Assembly (NCBI RefSeq): GCF_017161405.1
Contig: NZ_CP071051.1
Location: 1,674,001 to 1,738,000 of the forward strand
DNA length: 64,000 nt
DNA from: Leucobacter sp. CX169
Lineage (GTDB): Bacteria > Actinomycetota > Actinomycetes > Actinomycetales > Microbacteriaceae
Reading direction: 5' to 3'
The translations under genes were made by a program, and so were the position numbers. Position 1 is the stretch's first letter; each line of letters starts with the position of its first letter. Below, piece by piece: positions 53,101-61,011 of this stretch. The notes under the pieces are model-generated. The model did not search any database. It saw only the letters and a list, made by a program, of their open reading frames with translations, and was not told the origin of the DNA.

Positions 53101-53597
53101 TCCGCCGCCACGCCCGCGCTCGCGCCGAACTCCTGCACAATTCCCGAGGCGAACGCGTTGTACGTGCTCACTTGTGGAAGGTCGAGGCCATCCGCGAGCG
53201 CGTCGATGAGCGCGGGCGCCCGCTCCGCCTCGGATGCGCTGAGCGCGCCCCCGGCACGCGCCGCGTCGAGCTCCTCCGCGAAGGTGATGAGCCGCAGCCG
53301 CACGCGCTCGGCGAGCTCGCTCGCGGCCTTCCGTGTGAAGGTCAGGCCGAGCACCCCGTCCGGTGGCACGAGCCCGTTCGCCACGAGCCAGACGACTCGG
53401 TTCGCCATCGTCTCGGTCTTGCCGCTGCCGGCCCCGGCAACGACGAGTGCGCTGCCCCCAATGGGGTGTTCGATCACGCGTTGCTGTTCGGGCGTGGGTA
53501 CTCGGGCCTCGCCGCCCGGGCCCGCCAATAGCTGGGCGATGCGCGGTGCGCTGAACGGCGTGGTGATCTCGCTCACTCCTTCGGTCGGCATGGTCAC
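50109..53597 (-). CDS. adnB: AdnB-like helicase-nuclease
   Basis: 1162 residues. UvrD-type motor with motif I GAGSGKT at 55-61, DEVQD, GDPHQSIYGWRGA, TLSLSTSWRN, TVHSSKGLEW and motif VI YVALTRARD, followed by a RecB-family nuclease domain (about 980-1162) with RVGNRFHEWVE and the catalytic FEIVDWKAG. AdnAB is the actinobacterial enzyme that resects double-strand breaks. A Gly-rich insert, about 22 residues (GPAGSGGSGGSDGPGGPGG), interrupts the motor near residue 375. GTG start overlaps the adnA stop (GTGA). Order adnA-adnB as in mycobacteria. Confidence 0.92.
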   Translation of the reverse strand: MTMPTEGVSEITTPFSAPRIAQLLAGPGGEARVPTPEQQRVIEHPIGGSALVVAGAGSGKTETMANRVVWLVANGLVPPDGVLGLTFTRKAASELAERVRLRLITFAEELDAARAGGALSASEAERAPALIDALADGLDLPQVSTYNAFASGIVQEFGASAGVAADAVLLDDASAWRLAREVVRTSADTALPESELSLGRLTELVLQLDRSVHEHLSSFGRVDLVGEEFARVLTLPYNEAEVRKGQPSGKQYADIVKAVDAIGGTALISRLAASYAAEKQRRGWLEFSDQVALALEVVERSPQAAASIRRRSPVVLLDEVQDTSVGQTRLLAKLFAGETVMAVGDPHQSIYGWRGASSENLPQFHRDFRGPAGSGGSGGSDGPGGPGGGAAQESVTLSLSTSWRNAAVVLDAANVVAGPLAAESPIAVPVLSPRPGAPAGTIEVRYPETVHDERAALAVWMRDARDEHLARTGSLPTAAVLMRNRRPMAAFSAALTELGVPNQIVGLGGLLTTPEITDVVAALRCIWSADAGGPLIRLLAGPRFGIGVADLSGLRDTMRWFSRRDASQQQLSDEDLAPDGVLPDPDRRTTLLDALDEIPRLPDSHTAMRSISEVGRERLRDAGTMLAELRRGVGAGLPELVRQIEHALRLDIELEANERASHAGSATARANLEAFHELIEGFVSTDESGSLPALLAWLDRAIGDDAHAEHVPEPEPGTVQLITVHSSKGLEWDLVAIPRLVAGEFPSKPREGTGWLRVGQLPDELRGDAASRPALNWRIAATQQELKNDIAAYKAELAERHAADERRLAYVALTRARDRLLLTGSYWGGQKGQRGPSIVLSELGEAGIITAPPEASQYDEDPSERAELTLQWPLDPLGRRREKVLAAAERVRESIDAVAGESGAGDSAPPLDPTVRLLLAERDADAAAVARPGRTELLPGERINASLFHEIIADPAAAERRRLRPMPERPFRQTRVGNRFHEWVERRATTARGTARALFAWDVDLEDRRADEFDDQLEAEAEAEASFDDRFADDAEALAPMIAHFEASRWAELMPIAVEQEVSIPFAGSRLVCKLDAVYQQGEGDDARFEIVDWKAGRAPRDQAEKASRFLQLDLYRHAYAAHTGIDAGRIDVTLFYVAEGIELQGEHPRGVEELERLWNER

Positions 53598-56500
53598 CCG
53601 GCACTCACCGCCGGGACAATGTGGATCTGGCAGCTTCCCGGACGGTACTCATCGGTGCAGTGATGCTCGACGCGAGCCGTGAATCTGCCGGCGGCCATGA
53701 CCTCGGCGGCTGCGGCCACGCGCTGCACAAACGCTTCTCGTTTCTCCGCGTCGAGCGGCTCCTGCGCGAACTCGCGAAAGCTCTGCCCCCGACCCGTGGC
53801 GTCGGGGTGGACATAGAGCAGCCGGGCGCCACCGTTCGCAGGAGCCTCCGCGGTGCCGACAGCGTCCGCGCTCTCCCCCGCGCCCGCGTCCGCGTCCTGC
53901 TCGGCGAACGCACCCTGCTCGGCGAACGCGCCCATGAGCGTGGCCAGCTGGTAGGCCTGCAGCTGGGCGTGCTCGGTGACCTCGGCCGCCGAGGGTTTGG
54001 TGCGCCCCGTCTTCAGGTCGAGCACCGTGGTCTCGCGCGAGCCGGCCGCGGAGACGACGGTCTCGACGCGGTCGACGATGCCGGTCAGCATCGCTCGCCC
54101 GAGGGGTAGCGCGAACGACGCCTCAGTGCCCGCGAGTTCGCGGCCCGACCCCTCGAACTCGCGGAGGTAGTCGGCGACAGCCTGGCTCATCGCGCGGGCG
54201 GTGCCGAGCAGGCGCTCGGACTCCCACTCGGCGTCGAATGGGAGCCGGTCCCACTCTGCGGTCACCGCGGCGAGAATGCGTTCCGGGTCGGGCTCGCGGA
54301 TCGTCTCGAGGGCGTGATGCAGCAGGGTTCCGATGCCGGCCGCGGCGTTCGTGTCGCCGCCGCCCAACTTCGAGATGACCCAGTCGAGCGGGCATTCCTC
54401 GGATCGTTCGAGCTGCGACGGGCTGACCCCCACGGTCGCCTCGGGATCCCCCGCAAGGTCGGTGAGCGGTGCCATAGTTGAGGGGGGCGCGACGCCGTAC
54501 CAGTCGGCGGGGTCCGCGCCGGGCACGCCCTCCCGCGCGAGGGTCACGAGGGCGGCGAGGGCCGCCTCGTCGGTGGGATCAGCGGTAACGCGGCGGCGCA
54601 TCTCAGCGACGGAACCGCGGAGGGTGATTCGACTGCTCGGCAGCGCATCGACGGCGTGCGCCCGGCCGAAACCGAAAAAGGGGCCCGGGTGCTGCTCGTC
54701 GTCGGCGAGAGCCAGCACGAGCAACTCCCCCGTGGCCCGCGAACAGCTCTGTGCGAAGAGCCGCAGCTCGTCGTGCATCGTCTCGCGCCGCCCGGGCGCC
54801 GAGGCCTCGCCGCCGCGCAGCCAGCGCTCCAGCGCAGCCGAGCCGAGCATCGAGCCGCGAGCGCGTAGGTTGGGCCACACGCCCTCTTGCGGGCCCAGGA
54901 TCGCGACGACCGCGAACTCGCGGCCGATCGCTCCCTGCGGCGTGGTCACGGTGATGGTGTCGCGGACGCTGCGCGCCGCGAGCGAGTCCTCTGGCAGCGC
55001 GCTCGTGTCGAGTGCGACGAGCAGATCGGCGACCGACTGATCGCTGTCCTGCTCTTCGTGACGCTGGAGCGCGTAGAAGAGAGCAACGGTGGCGTCGAGC
55101 GAGCGGTTCGCCGCCGCCGAACGCGGCCCCTTGCCAGACAGTGCCTCGCGCTCCCACGAGACGGCGAGCTTTGAGGCATCCCAGAGCGCCCATAACACCT
55201 CGCGCGCCGTGCCGCCAGCCTGGTGCATGCGGGCTCCGGCGAGTGCGGTGAGCGCGACGCGGCGCAGGGCGCGGCCGCCCCGGCTGTCTACCACCGGCTC
55301 GACGCCGGGGTGCGCGAAGGCCTCGGCGACGACTTCGTCGAGCGGGCGTGGGCCAGCGACCGACACCGATCCATCCGCCTCAGTGTCGTCGCCAGCCGCC
55401 ACCTCGGCCGCGCGTTCGCGCGCCTCGCGCTTTTCCTGCAGCACCAGCGCCGCGCGCAGTCGGCGCACGCCGATAGGATCGAGCCCGCCCAGGGTGCCCC
55501 CGACCAGCCCGAGCACCTCGTCTGGGGCGAGCGGATTGATGTCGAGCGCGTGCTGCATCAGGCGGATCAGTTCACGCACAATCGTGTGCTCGCGCAGCAC
55601 GATGCCGCCGGCGGCGATGCCCGTCGGCACCTGCTGCGCGGCAAGCAGCCGGGCGGCGCGAGCCGCCTCGCCGCGGCTTCGGCAGATGACCGCCATCTGT
55701 GACCAGGGCACCGGTGTGCGGGTCTCCCCGCGAAGACCCACAGGACCGAGGCCGAGACGACGTTCCCGGAGCCGGTGTGCAAGCGCGCCCAGTTGCTCCG
55801 CGGACGACGCGGCCCGGGCGAACTGGATGGGATCTGGCCCGGCAAGAGCAATTGGAGCGCCCCCGGCTGCCTCGGCCCGGCGCTGCGCCCCGGCACCCGC
55901 CGCACCGATGCGGCCGGTGAGCCCGCCGACAAACTCGCGCAGCTGCGGCCCGTGCCGGTACACGCGATCGAGCACGACCAGCTCGTTCGCGCCGTCTGGC
56001 CCCGCCGCGGGCAGCGCATGCCCCCGGCGCCGGAGCTCGGACTCGAGCCTCGACAGCACCGCGGTGCCGCCGCCCTGGAACGCGCTCGTCGCGATGTCGG
56101 GATCGCCGAACACGCGGACCCGGCTGCCCCGGTTCGCGCACGCAGCCAGCAGCGCGAGGCCGCCCTCGGTGAGTTCCTGCGCGTCGTCCACAAGGATGAG
56201 CCGCGGCACCCGAATCTCGCTCGGGCCCGCAAGCAGGTCGCGCGCCGCACGCATGAGCCCGCTGGCCGGGAACTCGTGGGGGCGATCCTGCGCCAGCTGC
56301 GCGCGCACGCACGAAATCACCTCGGCCGCGAACTCCCACTGTGCACGCAGCTCTGAGTCGCCCCCGTGCCCGGCGTCATCGGCCGCGGTGAGCGCGCGCC
56401 GCAGCGCCTGGACGTCGACGCCGGCGTCGTCGAGCACCCGCCAGAGCTCGCGCAGCTCCGCGCGGAACGCGGGGGTCTCGGTGAGCTCGCGGGTGAGCCC

Positions 56501-56896
56501 GGCCGCGGCGATGCGCTCGTCAGTGACGCGGGCGAGCTCACGCTCGATCGCTTCGTCGTGCGCGGTGCCGGTCAGGAGCCGCGGCGCGGGCTGGTTCGCG
56601 ACGGCGCGCGCCCGGGACAGGATGGTAAAGCCAAGCGACGCGGCGGTGCGGACCGGGGAGCCGTTCAGCGGCCGCGGATAGCCTGCCTCAATACGGGCGA
56701 GCAGGGACTTCGCCACGAGGCGGTTGGGAGCGAGCACCAGCAGGTCGTTCGGCGACCACCCGGGCGCGTCGGCCTGACGCAGAAACGTCTCGATCAGGAC
56801 GGTCGTTTTGCCCGACCCTGGGGCCCCCAGCACGCTGGCGTGGCTGCCCGGATCAAGCGCGATCGCTGCGAGCTGCGAGGGGTCGAATTCGGACAT
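53594..56896 (-). CDS. adnA: AdnA-like helicase-nuclease
   Basis: 1100 residues, partner of AdnB in end resection. The motor part has GAPGSGKT at 24-31 and a diverged motif II (LILVDDAQELT); helicase motifs further on are weak, in line with the reported vestigial motor of AdnA. The C-terminal nuclease shows TTVLDLKTG. Cysteines (SEECPLDW, HHCTDEYRPGSC) near and in the nuclease could be remnants of an iron-sulfur cluster, uncertain. A six-residue tandem repeat (GAFAEQ twice) occurs near residue 990. ATG 56896 is chosen; TACCAT six bases upstream suggests a leaderless mRNA. Confidence 0.9.
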   Translation of the reverse strand: MSEFDPSQLAAIALDPGSHASVLGAPGSGKTTVLIETFLRQADAPGWSPNDLLVLAPNRLVAKSLLARIEAGYPRPLNGSPVRTAASLGFTILSRARAVANQPAPRLLTGTAHDEAIERELARVTDERIAAAGLTRELTETPAFRAELRELWRVLDDAGVDVQALRRALTAADDAGHGGDSELRAQWEFAAEVISCVRAQLAQDRPHEFPASGLMRAARDLLAGPSEIRVPRLILVDDAQELTEGGLALLAACANRGSRVRVFGDPDIATSAFQGGGTAVLSRLESELRRRGHALPAAGPDGANELVVLDRVYRHGPQLREFVGGLTGRIGAAGAGAQRRAEAAGGAPIALAGPDPIQFARAASSAEQLGALAHRLRERRLGLGPVGLRGETRTPVPWSQMAVICRSRGEAARAARLLAAQQVPTGIAAGGIVLREHTIVRELIRLMQHALDINPLAPDEVLGLVGGTLGGLDPIGVRRLRAALVLQEKREARERAAEVAAGDDTEADGSVSVAGPRPLDEVVAEAFAHPGVEPVVDSRGGRALRRVALTALAGARMHQAGGTAREVLWALWDASKLAVSWEREALSGKGPRSAAANRSLDATVALFYALQRHEEQDSDQSVADLLVALDTSALPEDSLAARSVRDTITVTTPQGAIGREFAVVAILGPQEGVWPNLRARGSMLGSAALERWLRGGEASAPGRRETMHDELRLFAQSCSRATGELLVLALADDEQHPGPFFGFGRAHAVDALPSSRITLRGSVAEMRRRVTADPTDEAALAALVTLAREGVPGADPADWYGVAPPSTMAPLTDLAGDPEATVGVSPSQLERSEECPLDWVISKLGGGDTNAAAGIGTLLHHALETIREPDPERILAAVTAEWDRLPFDAEWESERLLGTARAMSQAVADYLREFEGSGRELAGTEASFALPLGRAMLTGIVDRVETVVSAAGSRETTVLDLKTGRTKPSAAEVTEHAQLQAYQLATLMGAFAEQGAFAEQDADAGAGESADAVGTAEAPANGGARLLYVHPDATGRGQSFREFAQEPLDAEKREAFVQRVAAAAEVMAAGRFTARVEHHCTDEYRPGSCQIHIVPAVSAG
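53898..53933. repeat. 18-bp tandem duplication inside adnA
   Basis: Two copies of an 18-base unit containing TGCTCGGCGAACGC encode GAFAEQ twice. It is in frame and lies in a variable linker of the nuclease domain. Confidence 0.7.
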
Positions 56897-57025
56897 GCGC
56901 TCATGGTAGCGAGAACCACCCACACGGCGGCTCGACGTGATCGAGCGCGCAGTCCCCGCCCGCAGGCGGCCTGCGCTAGCAGCGAACGCGGTCCCGCGCG
57001 CGCGATCGGAGCAGGCCCGCGCCCG

Positions 57026-57031
57026 TAGACT
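57026..57031 (+). promoter_or_regulatory. -10 box (TAGACT) of the DUF3107 gene
   Basis: TAGACT 30 bases before the start codon; the short leader contains AGGAGG, so this mRNA is not leaderless. Confidence 0.55.
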
Positions 57032-57061
57032 CTGAGCATCCCGACAATCAGGAGGCATCTC

Positions 57062-57286
57062 GTGGAAATCCGCATCGGCATCGTCAACTCCCCGCGTGAA
57101 ATTGCGATCGAGAGCGACGCCACGCAGGCCGAGGTCCAGCAGATCGTCGAAGCTGGCCTGTCCAGCGACGCGAAGCTCGTCGCCCTGCGAGACAGCAAGG
57201 GCAAGCAGTACCTCATCCCGGCGGCGTCGATCGCCTACATCGAGATTGGTGAGGTCGCCGCCCGCAAGGTCGGCTTCATCAACTAG
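57062..57286 (+). CDS. DUF3107 family protein
   Basis: 74 residues; conserved actinobacterial protein (TB9.4-like in mycobacteria). MEIRIGIVNSPREIAIESDA starts a small beta-rich domain, followed by a helix (QAEVQQIVEAGL) and strands LVALRDSKGKQYLIPAAS and IAYIEIG. Function unknown. GTG start with AGGAGG seven bases upstream. Convergent with the methyltransferase gene. Confidence 0.92.
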   Translation: MEIRIGIVNSPREIAIESDATQAEVQQIVEAGLSSDAKLVALRDSKGKQYLIPAASIAYIEIGEVAARKVGFIN

Positions 57287-57292
57287 CTTCGG

Positions 57293-58471
57293 CTAGCGTC
57301 GTTCCAGCCGCACGGCCACCTCAAGGTGGCGCGTGTGGGGGAACATGTCGAATAGCCGTGCCTCGCGGACGGCGTACTGCGGCATCCGCGTGAGGTCGGC
57401 CGCCAGGCTCTCAGGGTTACAGCTCGAGTAGATGACCTGCGGCACGCCCGATGCGTCGAGCCAGTCGGCGAGCTCAGGCCCGATCCCCCGCCGCGGCGGG
57501 TTCACGATCAGCAATTCGGGCAACGCTTCGCCGCGCGCCCGGGCGCCCAGCGCAAACGCCGTCGCGTCCGCCGCGATGAACCGGGCGTCGATCCCGGCCT
57601 CCGCCGCAGAGCGACGCGCGGACTCGACCGCAGCCTCGCTCGTTTCGACACCGAGCACGATCCGGTCGGCGCTGCCGCCCGCGGCCCGAGCACAGTGCAG
57701 CGCGAACCCGCCGACGCCGCAGTACAGGTCCCAGAGAGACGCGGGCTGGGCCGCACCGACCCACGCCGACGCCTGCGCGTAGAGCGCCCGCGCAACCGCG
57801 GTGTTCGTCTGGAAGAAGCTCTGCGGGCGCAGGTGCAGCGAGACTTCGCCGAGGTCCATGTCCAGCGATTCGCCGAGCAGGAGCTCCTCGTGCTCACCCT
57901 CAAGCACCGCCCGGTGCTCGGGCAGCAGGTTCACGGAGACGACCGTCGCGAGCGGGACGAGGCGCACGAGGTCCGCCAGCAGCTCGCGGATGCGCCGCAC
58001 GGCGAGCTGGCTCCGCACGACGAACCGCAACATCAGCTCTCGGCTCGGCGCCTCGGTCACGTGCACGAACTTCACCTCGCCGCGCTTGGTCGGCACGTCA
58101 TACGGAGCGAGCCCGGTCAACGTCAGGAACTCGCCAATCACGGGGATCACCGCGCGAATGCCCGGCGACTGGATGCCGCAGTCGCGCAGGTCGACCCCCC
58201 GCCGGTCGGGGTCCAAGATGCCGAGCGTCGGTGCCTCGACGGTCCCCCCGATTACGAGCTTCGCCTTATTGCGGAAGTCGCGTTCGGCGCCGGGGCTCGG
58301 ATCCTGCCCCGCACGCCCGTCGCCGCGGACCGGTTCGAGCCAGAGAATGTCGGGGTGCGCCGAGAGCAGCTCGCGGCAGCGATTCTGCTTGTCCGAGACC
58401 TGCCGAGGGTACGGAACGGGCAGCAGGGAGCAGGATCGGCACCGCCCCGCGTCGTAGTACGCGCACTCCAT
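57293..58471 (-). CDS. rlmC: 23S rRNA (uracil-C5) methyltransferase, RlmC/RumB-like
   Basis: 392 residues. S-adenosylmethionine-dependent enzyme of the TrmA/RumB group with an iron-sulfur cluster: C3, C11, C14 and C98 fit the [4Fe-4S] ligands of RlmC. The methyltransferase core has DLYCGVGGFALHCA (SAM motif I), the LIVNPPRRGIG motif IV and the catalytic cysteine in IYSSCNPESLA. No TRAM domain is at the N-terminus, which favours RlmC over RlmD. The modified base in this organism is inferred. A short 9-base gap separates it from the ferritin-like gene upstream, so the two are an operon. Confidence 0.88.
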   Translation of the reverse strand: MECAYYDAGRCRSCSLLPVPYPRQVSDKQNRCRELLSAHPDILWLEPVRGDGRAGQDPSPGAERDFRNKAKLVIGGTVEAPTLGILDPDRRGVDLRDCGIQSPGIRAVIPVIGEFLTLTGLAPYDVPTKRGEVKFVHVTEAPSRELMLRFVVRSQLAVRRIRELLADLVRLVPLATVVSVNLLPEHRAVLEGEHEELLLGESLDMDLGEVSLHLRPQSFFQTNTAVARALYAQASAWVGAAQPASLWDLYCGVGGFALHCARAAGGSADRIVLGVETSEAAVESARRSAAEAGIDARFIAADATAFALGARARGEALPELLIVNPPRRGIGPELADWLDASGVPQVIYSSCNPESLAADLTRMPQYAVREARLFDMFPHTRHLEVAVRLERR

Positions 58472-58479
58472 GCGAGTCC

Positions 58480-59199
58480 CTAGGCGGTGAGGCCGAGGGC
58501 GTCCATGCGTCGGATGTGCTCGGCGATGAGCTCGGTGAACACGGGCTCGACCTCGCTGGCCACAAACTTGCGGTTCTCGCTGAGCAGCAAGACTTCGCGC
58601 GCCACGAGCAGCGTGTCGCCGACGAGGCGGCGGCCCCAGAGCGCCAGGGAATCGTCGAGGGTCGGGTCGGCGGCGATCGCGGCCGCGAGCAGCGCCTTCA
58701 GCTCGTCGCGCCCCGATTCCCCCGTCAAGATCTGGATGGCGTCTCGGGCGTAGCCGTCGCGAATGCCACCGGCGATGCTCGCGAAGAAGCCGTCGAACAG
58801 CCCGCCGACGAGGTACACGGACAGCACGTGCTGGTGCCAGTCATTCGCCTGCACGCGCTCGAGGTAGCGATCAATGACGGGCGTGTAGGGCGCCATCACG
58901 ACGTGCGGCTCTTTACCGCGGCGCCGGATCTCGGCGGCGAAGCGCTGCTGCTTCGTGAGGGCGACGCCGGCGACGCGCGCCAGCACGTCCTTCGCTTCGA
59001 GCGACTGAGCGCCGACGACCGCGCGCGTTCCCGCCTCGTAGAGTTCGAGCTGGAGGTAGGCCGACAGCCCCAAGAAGGGCAGGATCCCGGGAGCGAACTC
59101 CGCGAGCTCGACCTGCTGGGCGTCATCCCCCTGTCCGCGCACACGAATCTTCCGCGCGGGAAGGGCAGGGGTACGCAGACGCCGGAACCAGGAAATCAC
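58480..59199 (-). CDS. Ferritin-like fold protein (MiaE-like/Rv3210c type)
   Basis: 239 residues, mostly helical. Pattern of a ferritin-like four-helix bundle: FLGLSAYLQLELYEAGTRAV, EAKDVLARVAGVALTKQQRF, WHQHVLSVYLVGGLFDGFFA, DELKALLAAAIAADPTLDDS. Candidate metal ligands E/H are scattered in these helices, but I cannot match the full ExxH pairs of diiron enzymes. Actinobacterial neighbours of the DEAD-box helicase gene include such a protein (Rv3210c), supporting orthology. Function not known. Confidence 0.75.
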   Translation of the reverse strand: MISWFRRLRTPALPARKIRVRGQGDDAQQVELAEFAPGILPFLGLSAYLQLELYEAGTRAVVGAQSLEAKDVLARVAGVALTKQQRFAAEIRRRGKEPHVVMAPYTPVIDRYLERVQANDWHQHVLSVYLVGGLFDGFFASIAGGIRDGYARDAIQILTGESGRDELKALLAAAIAADPTLDDSLALWGRRLVGDTLLVAREVLLLSENRKFVASEVEPVFTELIAEHIRRMDALGLTA

Positions 59200-59256
59200 G
59201 TCTTCAGTGTATCCGGCACACTATGCGCGTCGCCGAACGCGCCGGGGCCACGCCGG

Positions 59257-59262
59257 TAGACT
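59257..59262 (+). promoter_or_regulatory. -10 box (TAGACT) for the DEAD-box helicase gene
   Basis: TAGACT, giving a 5' leader of about 86 bases. Long leaders occur on cold-inducible helicase genes, but no specific structure is evident here. Confidence 0.5.
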
Positions 59263-59354
59263 GCTCGTATCGCGAGCGCCGAGGAGCGCCCGCCGCTACG
59301 CCTGGGACGTGAATCAGGGCGTAGACCTCACCTCCACACGGAACAGGACCGCAC

Positions 59355-60938
59355 GTGACCACTTTCGCAGAACTCGGTGTCGACCAGGACATGGTTGATG
59401 TGCTTGCCCAAGAGGGCATCGTCGACGCCTTCCCCATTCAGGAGCAGACGATTCCCCTCGCGCTCTCGGGGCAGGACATCATCGGTCAGGCCAAGACCGG
59501 TACCGGCAAGACCTTCGGCTTCGGGCTTCCCCTGCTGCAGCGCATCGGCGCGAACCCCGAGCCGGGCGTGCAGGCGCTCATCGTCGTCCCCACCCGCGAG
59601 CTATGCGTCCAGGTGTACCAGGACCTCGAGCTCGCCGCGCGGGACCGCAAGGCGACCGTCGTGCCGATCTACGGCGGCAAGGCATACGAGGGCCAGATCG
59701 AGCAGCTGAAGGACGGCGCGCAGATCATCGTCGGCACCCCCGGCCGACTGCTCGACCTTGCGCAGCAGCGCATCCTCAACCTCAAGAACGTGCGCGAGAT
59801 GGTGCTCGACGAGGCGGACAAGATGCTCGACCTCGGCTTCCTTGCCGACATCGAGAAGCTCTTCTCGCAGACCCCCGCGGGCCGCCACACGATGCTGTTC
59901 TCGGCGACTATGCCCGGCTCGATCGTGACGCTCGCCCGCCGCTTCATGACGAAGCCGATCCACATTCGCGCGACCGACCCCGACGAGGGCGTCGCGCAGG
60001 CGAACATCGAACACATCGTCTACCGCGCACACTCGCTCGATAAGGAAGAGGTCATCGGCCGCATCCTGATGGCTGAGGGCCGCGGCAAGACCGTGATCTT
60101 CACGCGCACGAAGCGCGCCGCCGCACGCCTGCAGGAGGAACTGACCGACCGTGGCTTCAACGCCGCGTCGGTGCACGGCGATCTGAACCAGGATCAGCGC
60201 GAGCGCGCCATGGCGTCGTTCAAGGCCGGCAAGAAGGACGTCCTCATCGCGACCGACGTCGCCGCCCGCGGCATCGACGTCGACGACGTCACGCACGTGA
60301 TCAACCACACCGTGCCCGACGACGACATGACGTACCTGCACCGCGTGGGACGCACCGGCCGCGCCGGCCGCACCGGCATCGCCGTCACGTTTGTCGACTG
60401 GGACGACCTGCACAAGTGGGCCCTGATCAACAAGGCCCTCGAATTCGGGATGCCCGAGCCTCTTGAGACCTACTCGTCCTCGCCGCACCTCTACACGGAC
60501 CTGAACATCCCCGAGGGCACCAAGGGCCGCCTGAAGGCGACGCCGGTGAAGGACACCGCGCCGCGTGCCGGCGCGAGCGGAGGGCGTGGCGAGCGCGGCG
60601 GTCGCGGCGGAGAACGCTCGGATCGCGGCGGGCGCGGACGCGGCGAGGGTCGCAGCGCCGGCGAGAGCCGCGAGGGCGCAGCGGCAGAGCCCGCCACGGG
60701 CGCGCGGCGTCAGCGCCGCCGCACCGAGAGCGGCAACCCCAAGGGACAGGGGCGTCACGAGACGCACGGTCACGAGTCGCACGGGCACGACTCGGACGGC
60801 GGCGGCGAGCCCGGCGCCCCGACCGCGCAGGTGTCGCTGGCAGAGGCAGCGGCGGAGGGCATTGCCCCGCGTCGCCGGCGCCGTCGTCGCCCGACGGGCG
60901 AGACGAACGCACCGGCCGCCGCATCAGGCACCGAATAG
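59355..60938 (+). CDS. DEAD-box RNA helicase with RGG-rich tail
   Basis: 527 residues. All core motifs: FPIQEQTIP (Q), AKTGTGKT at 46-53 (I), PTRELC (Ia), GTPGRLLD (Ib), VLDEADKML (II), SATMPG (III), VIFTRTKR (IV), TDVAARGIDVDDV (V) and HRVGRTGRAGR (VI). The C-terminal 120 residues are rich in Arg, Gly and His (RGERGGRGGERSDRGGRG, HETHGHESHGHDSDGG) and should bind RNA without sequence preference. RhlE/CsdA-like roles in RNA remodelling or ribosome assembly are likely. GTG start. Followed by a bidirectional terminator. Confidence 0.95.
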   Translation: MTTFAELGVDQDMVDVLAQEGIVDAFPIQEQTIPLALSGQDIIGQAKTGTGKTFGFGLPLLQRIGANPEPGVQALIVVPTRELCVQVYQDLELAARDRKATVVPIYGGKAYEGQIEQLKDGAQIIVGTPGRLLDLAQQRILNLKNVREMVLDEADKMLDLGFLADIEKLFSQTPAGRHTMLFSATMPGSIVTLARRFMTKPIHIRATDPDEGVAQANIEHIVYRAHSLDKEEVIGRILMAEGRGKTVIFTRTKRAAARLQEELTDRGFNAASVHGDLNQDQRERAMASFKAGKKDVLIATDVAARGIDVDDVTHVINHTVPDDDMTYLHRVGRTGRAGRTGIAVTFVDWDDLHKWALINKALEFGMPEPLETYSSSPHLYTDLNIPEGTKGRLKATPVKDTAPRAGASGGRGERGGRGGERSDRGGRGRGEGRSAGESREGAAAEPATGARRQRRRTESGNPKGQGRHETHGHESHGHDSDGGGEPGAPTAQVSLAEAAAEGIAPRRRRRRRPTGETNAPAAASGTE

Positions 60939-60959
60939 GCTGAGTAGCCACCGATCCCC

Positions 60960-61002
60960 ATACGAAACGCCCCGCCGGTCAGACCAGCGGGGCGTTTCGT
61001 AT
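60960..61002. terminator. Bidirectional intrinsic terminator
   Basis: Sixteen-base-pair perfect stem ATACGAAACGCCCCGC / GCGGGGCGTTTCGTAT with an 11-base loop, sitting between the stops of the DEAD-box helicase gene and the aldehyde dehydrogenase gene. AT-rich ends on both sides supply short U-rich tails in both directions. Confidence 0.9.
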
Positions 61003-61011
61003 TCTCAGAAT

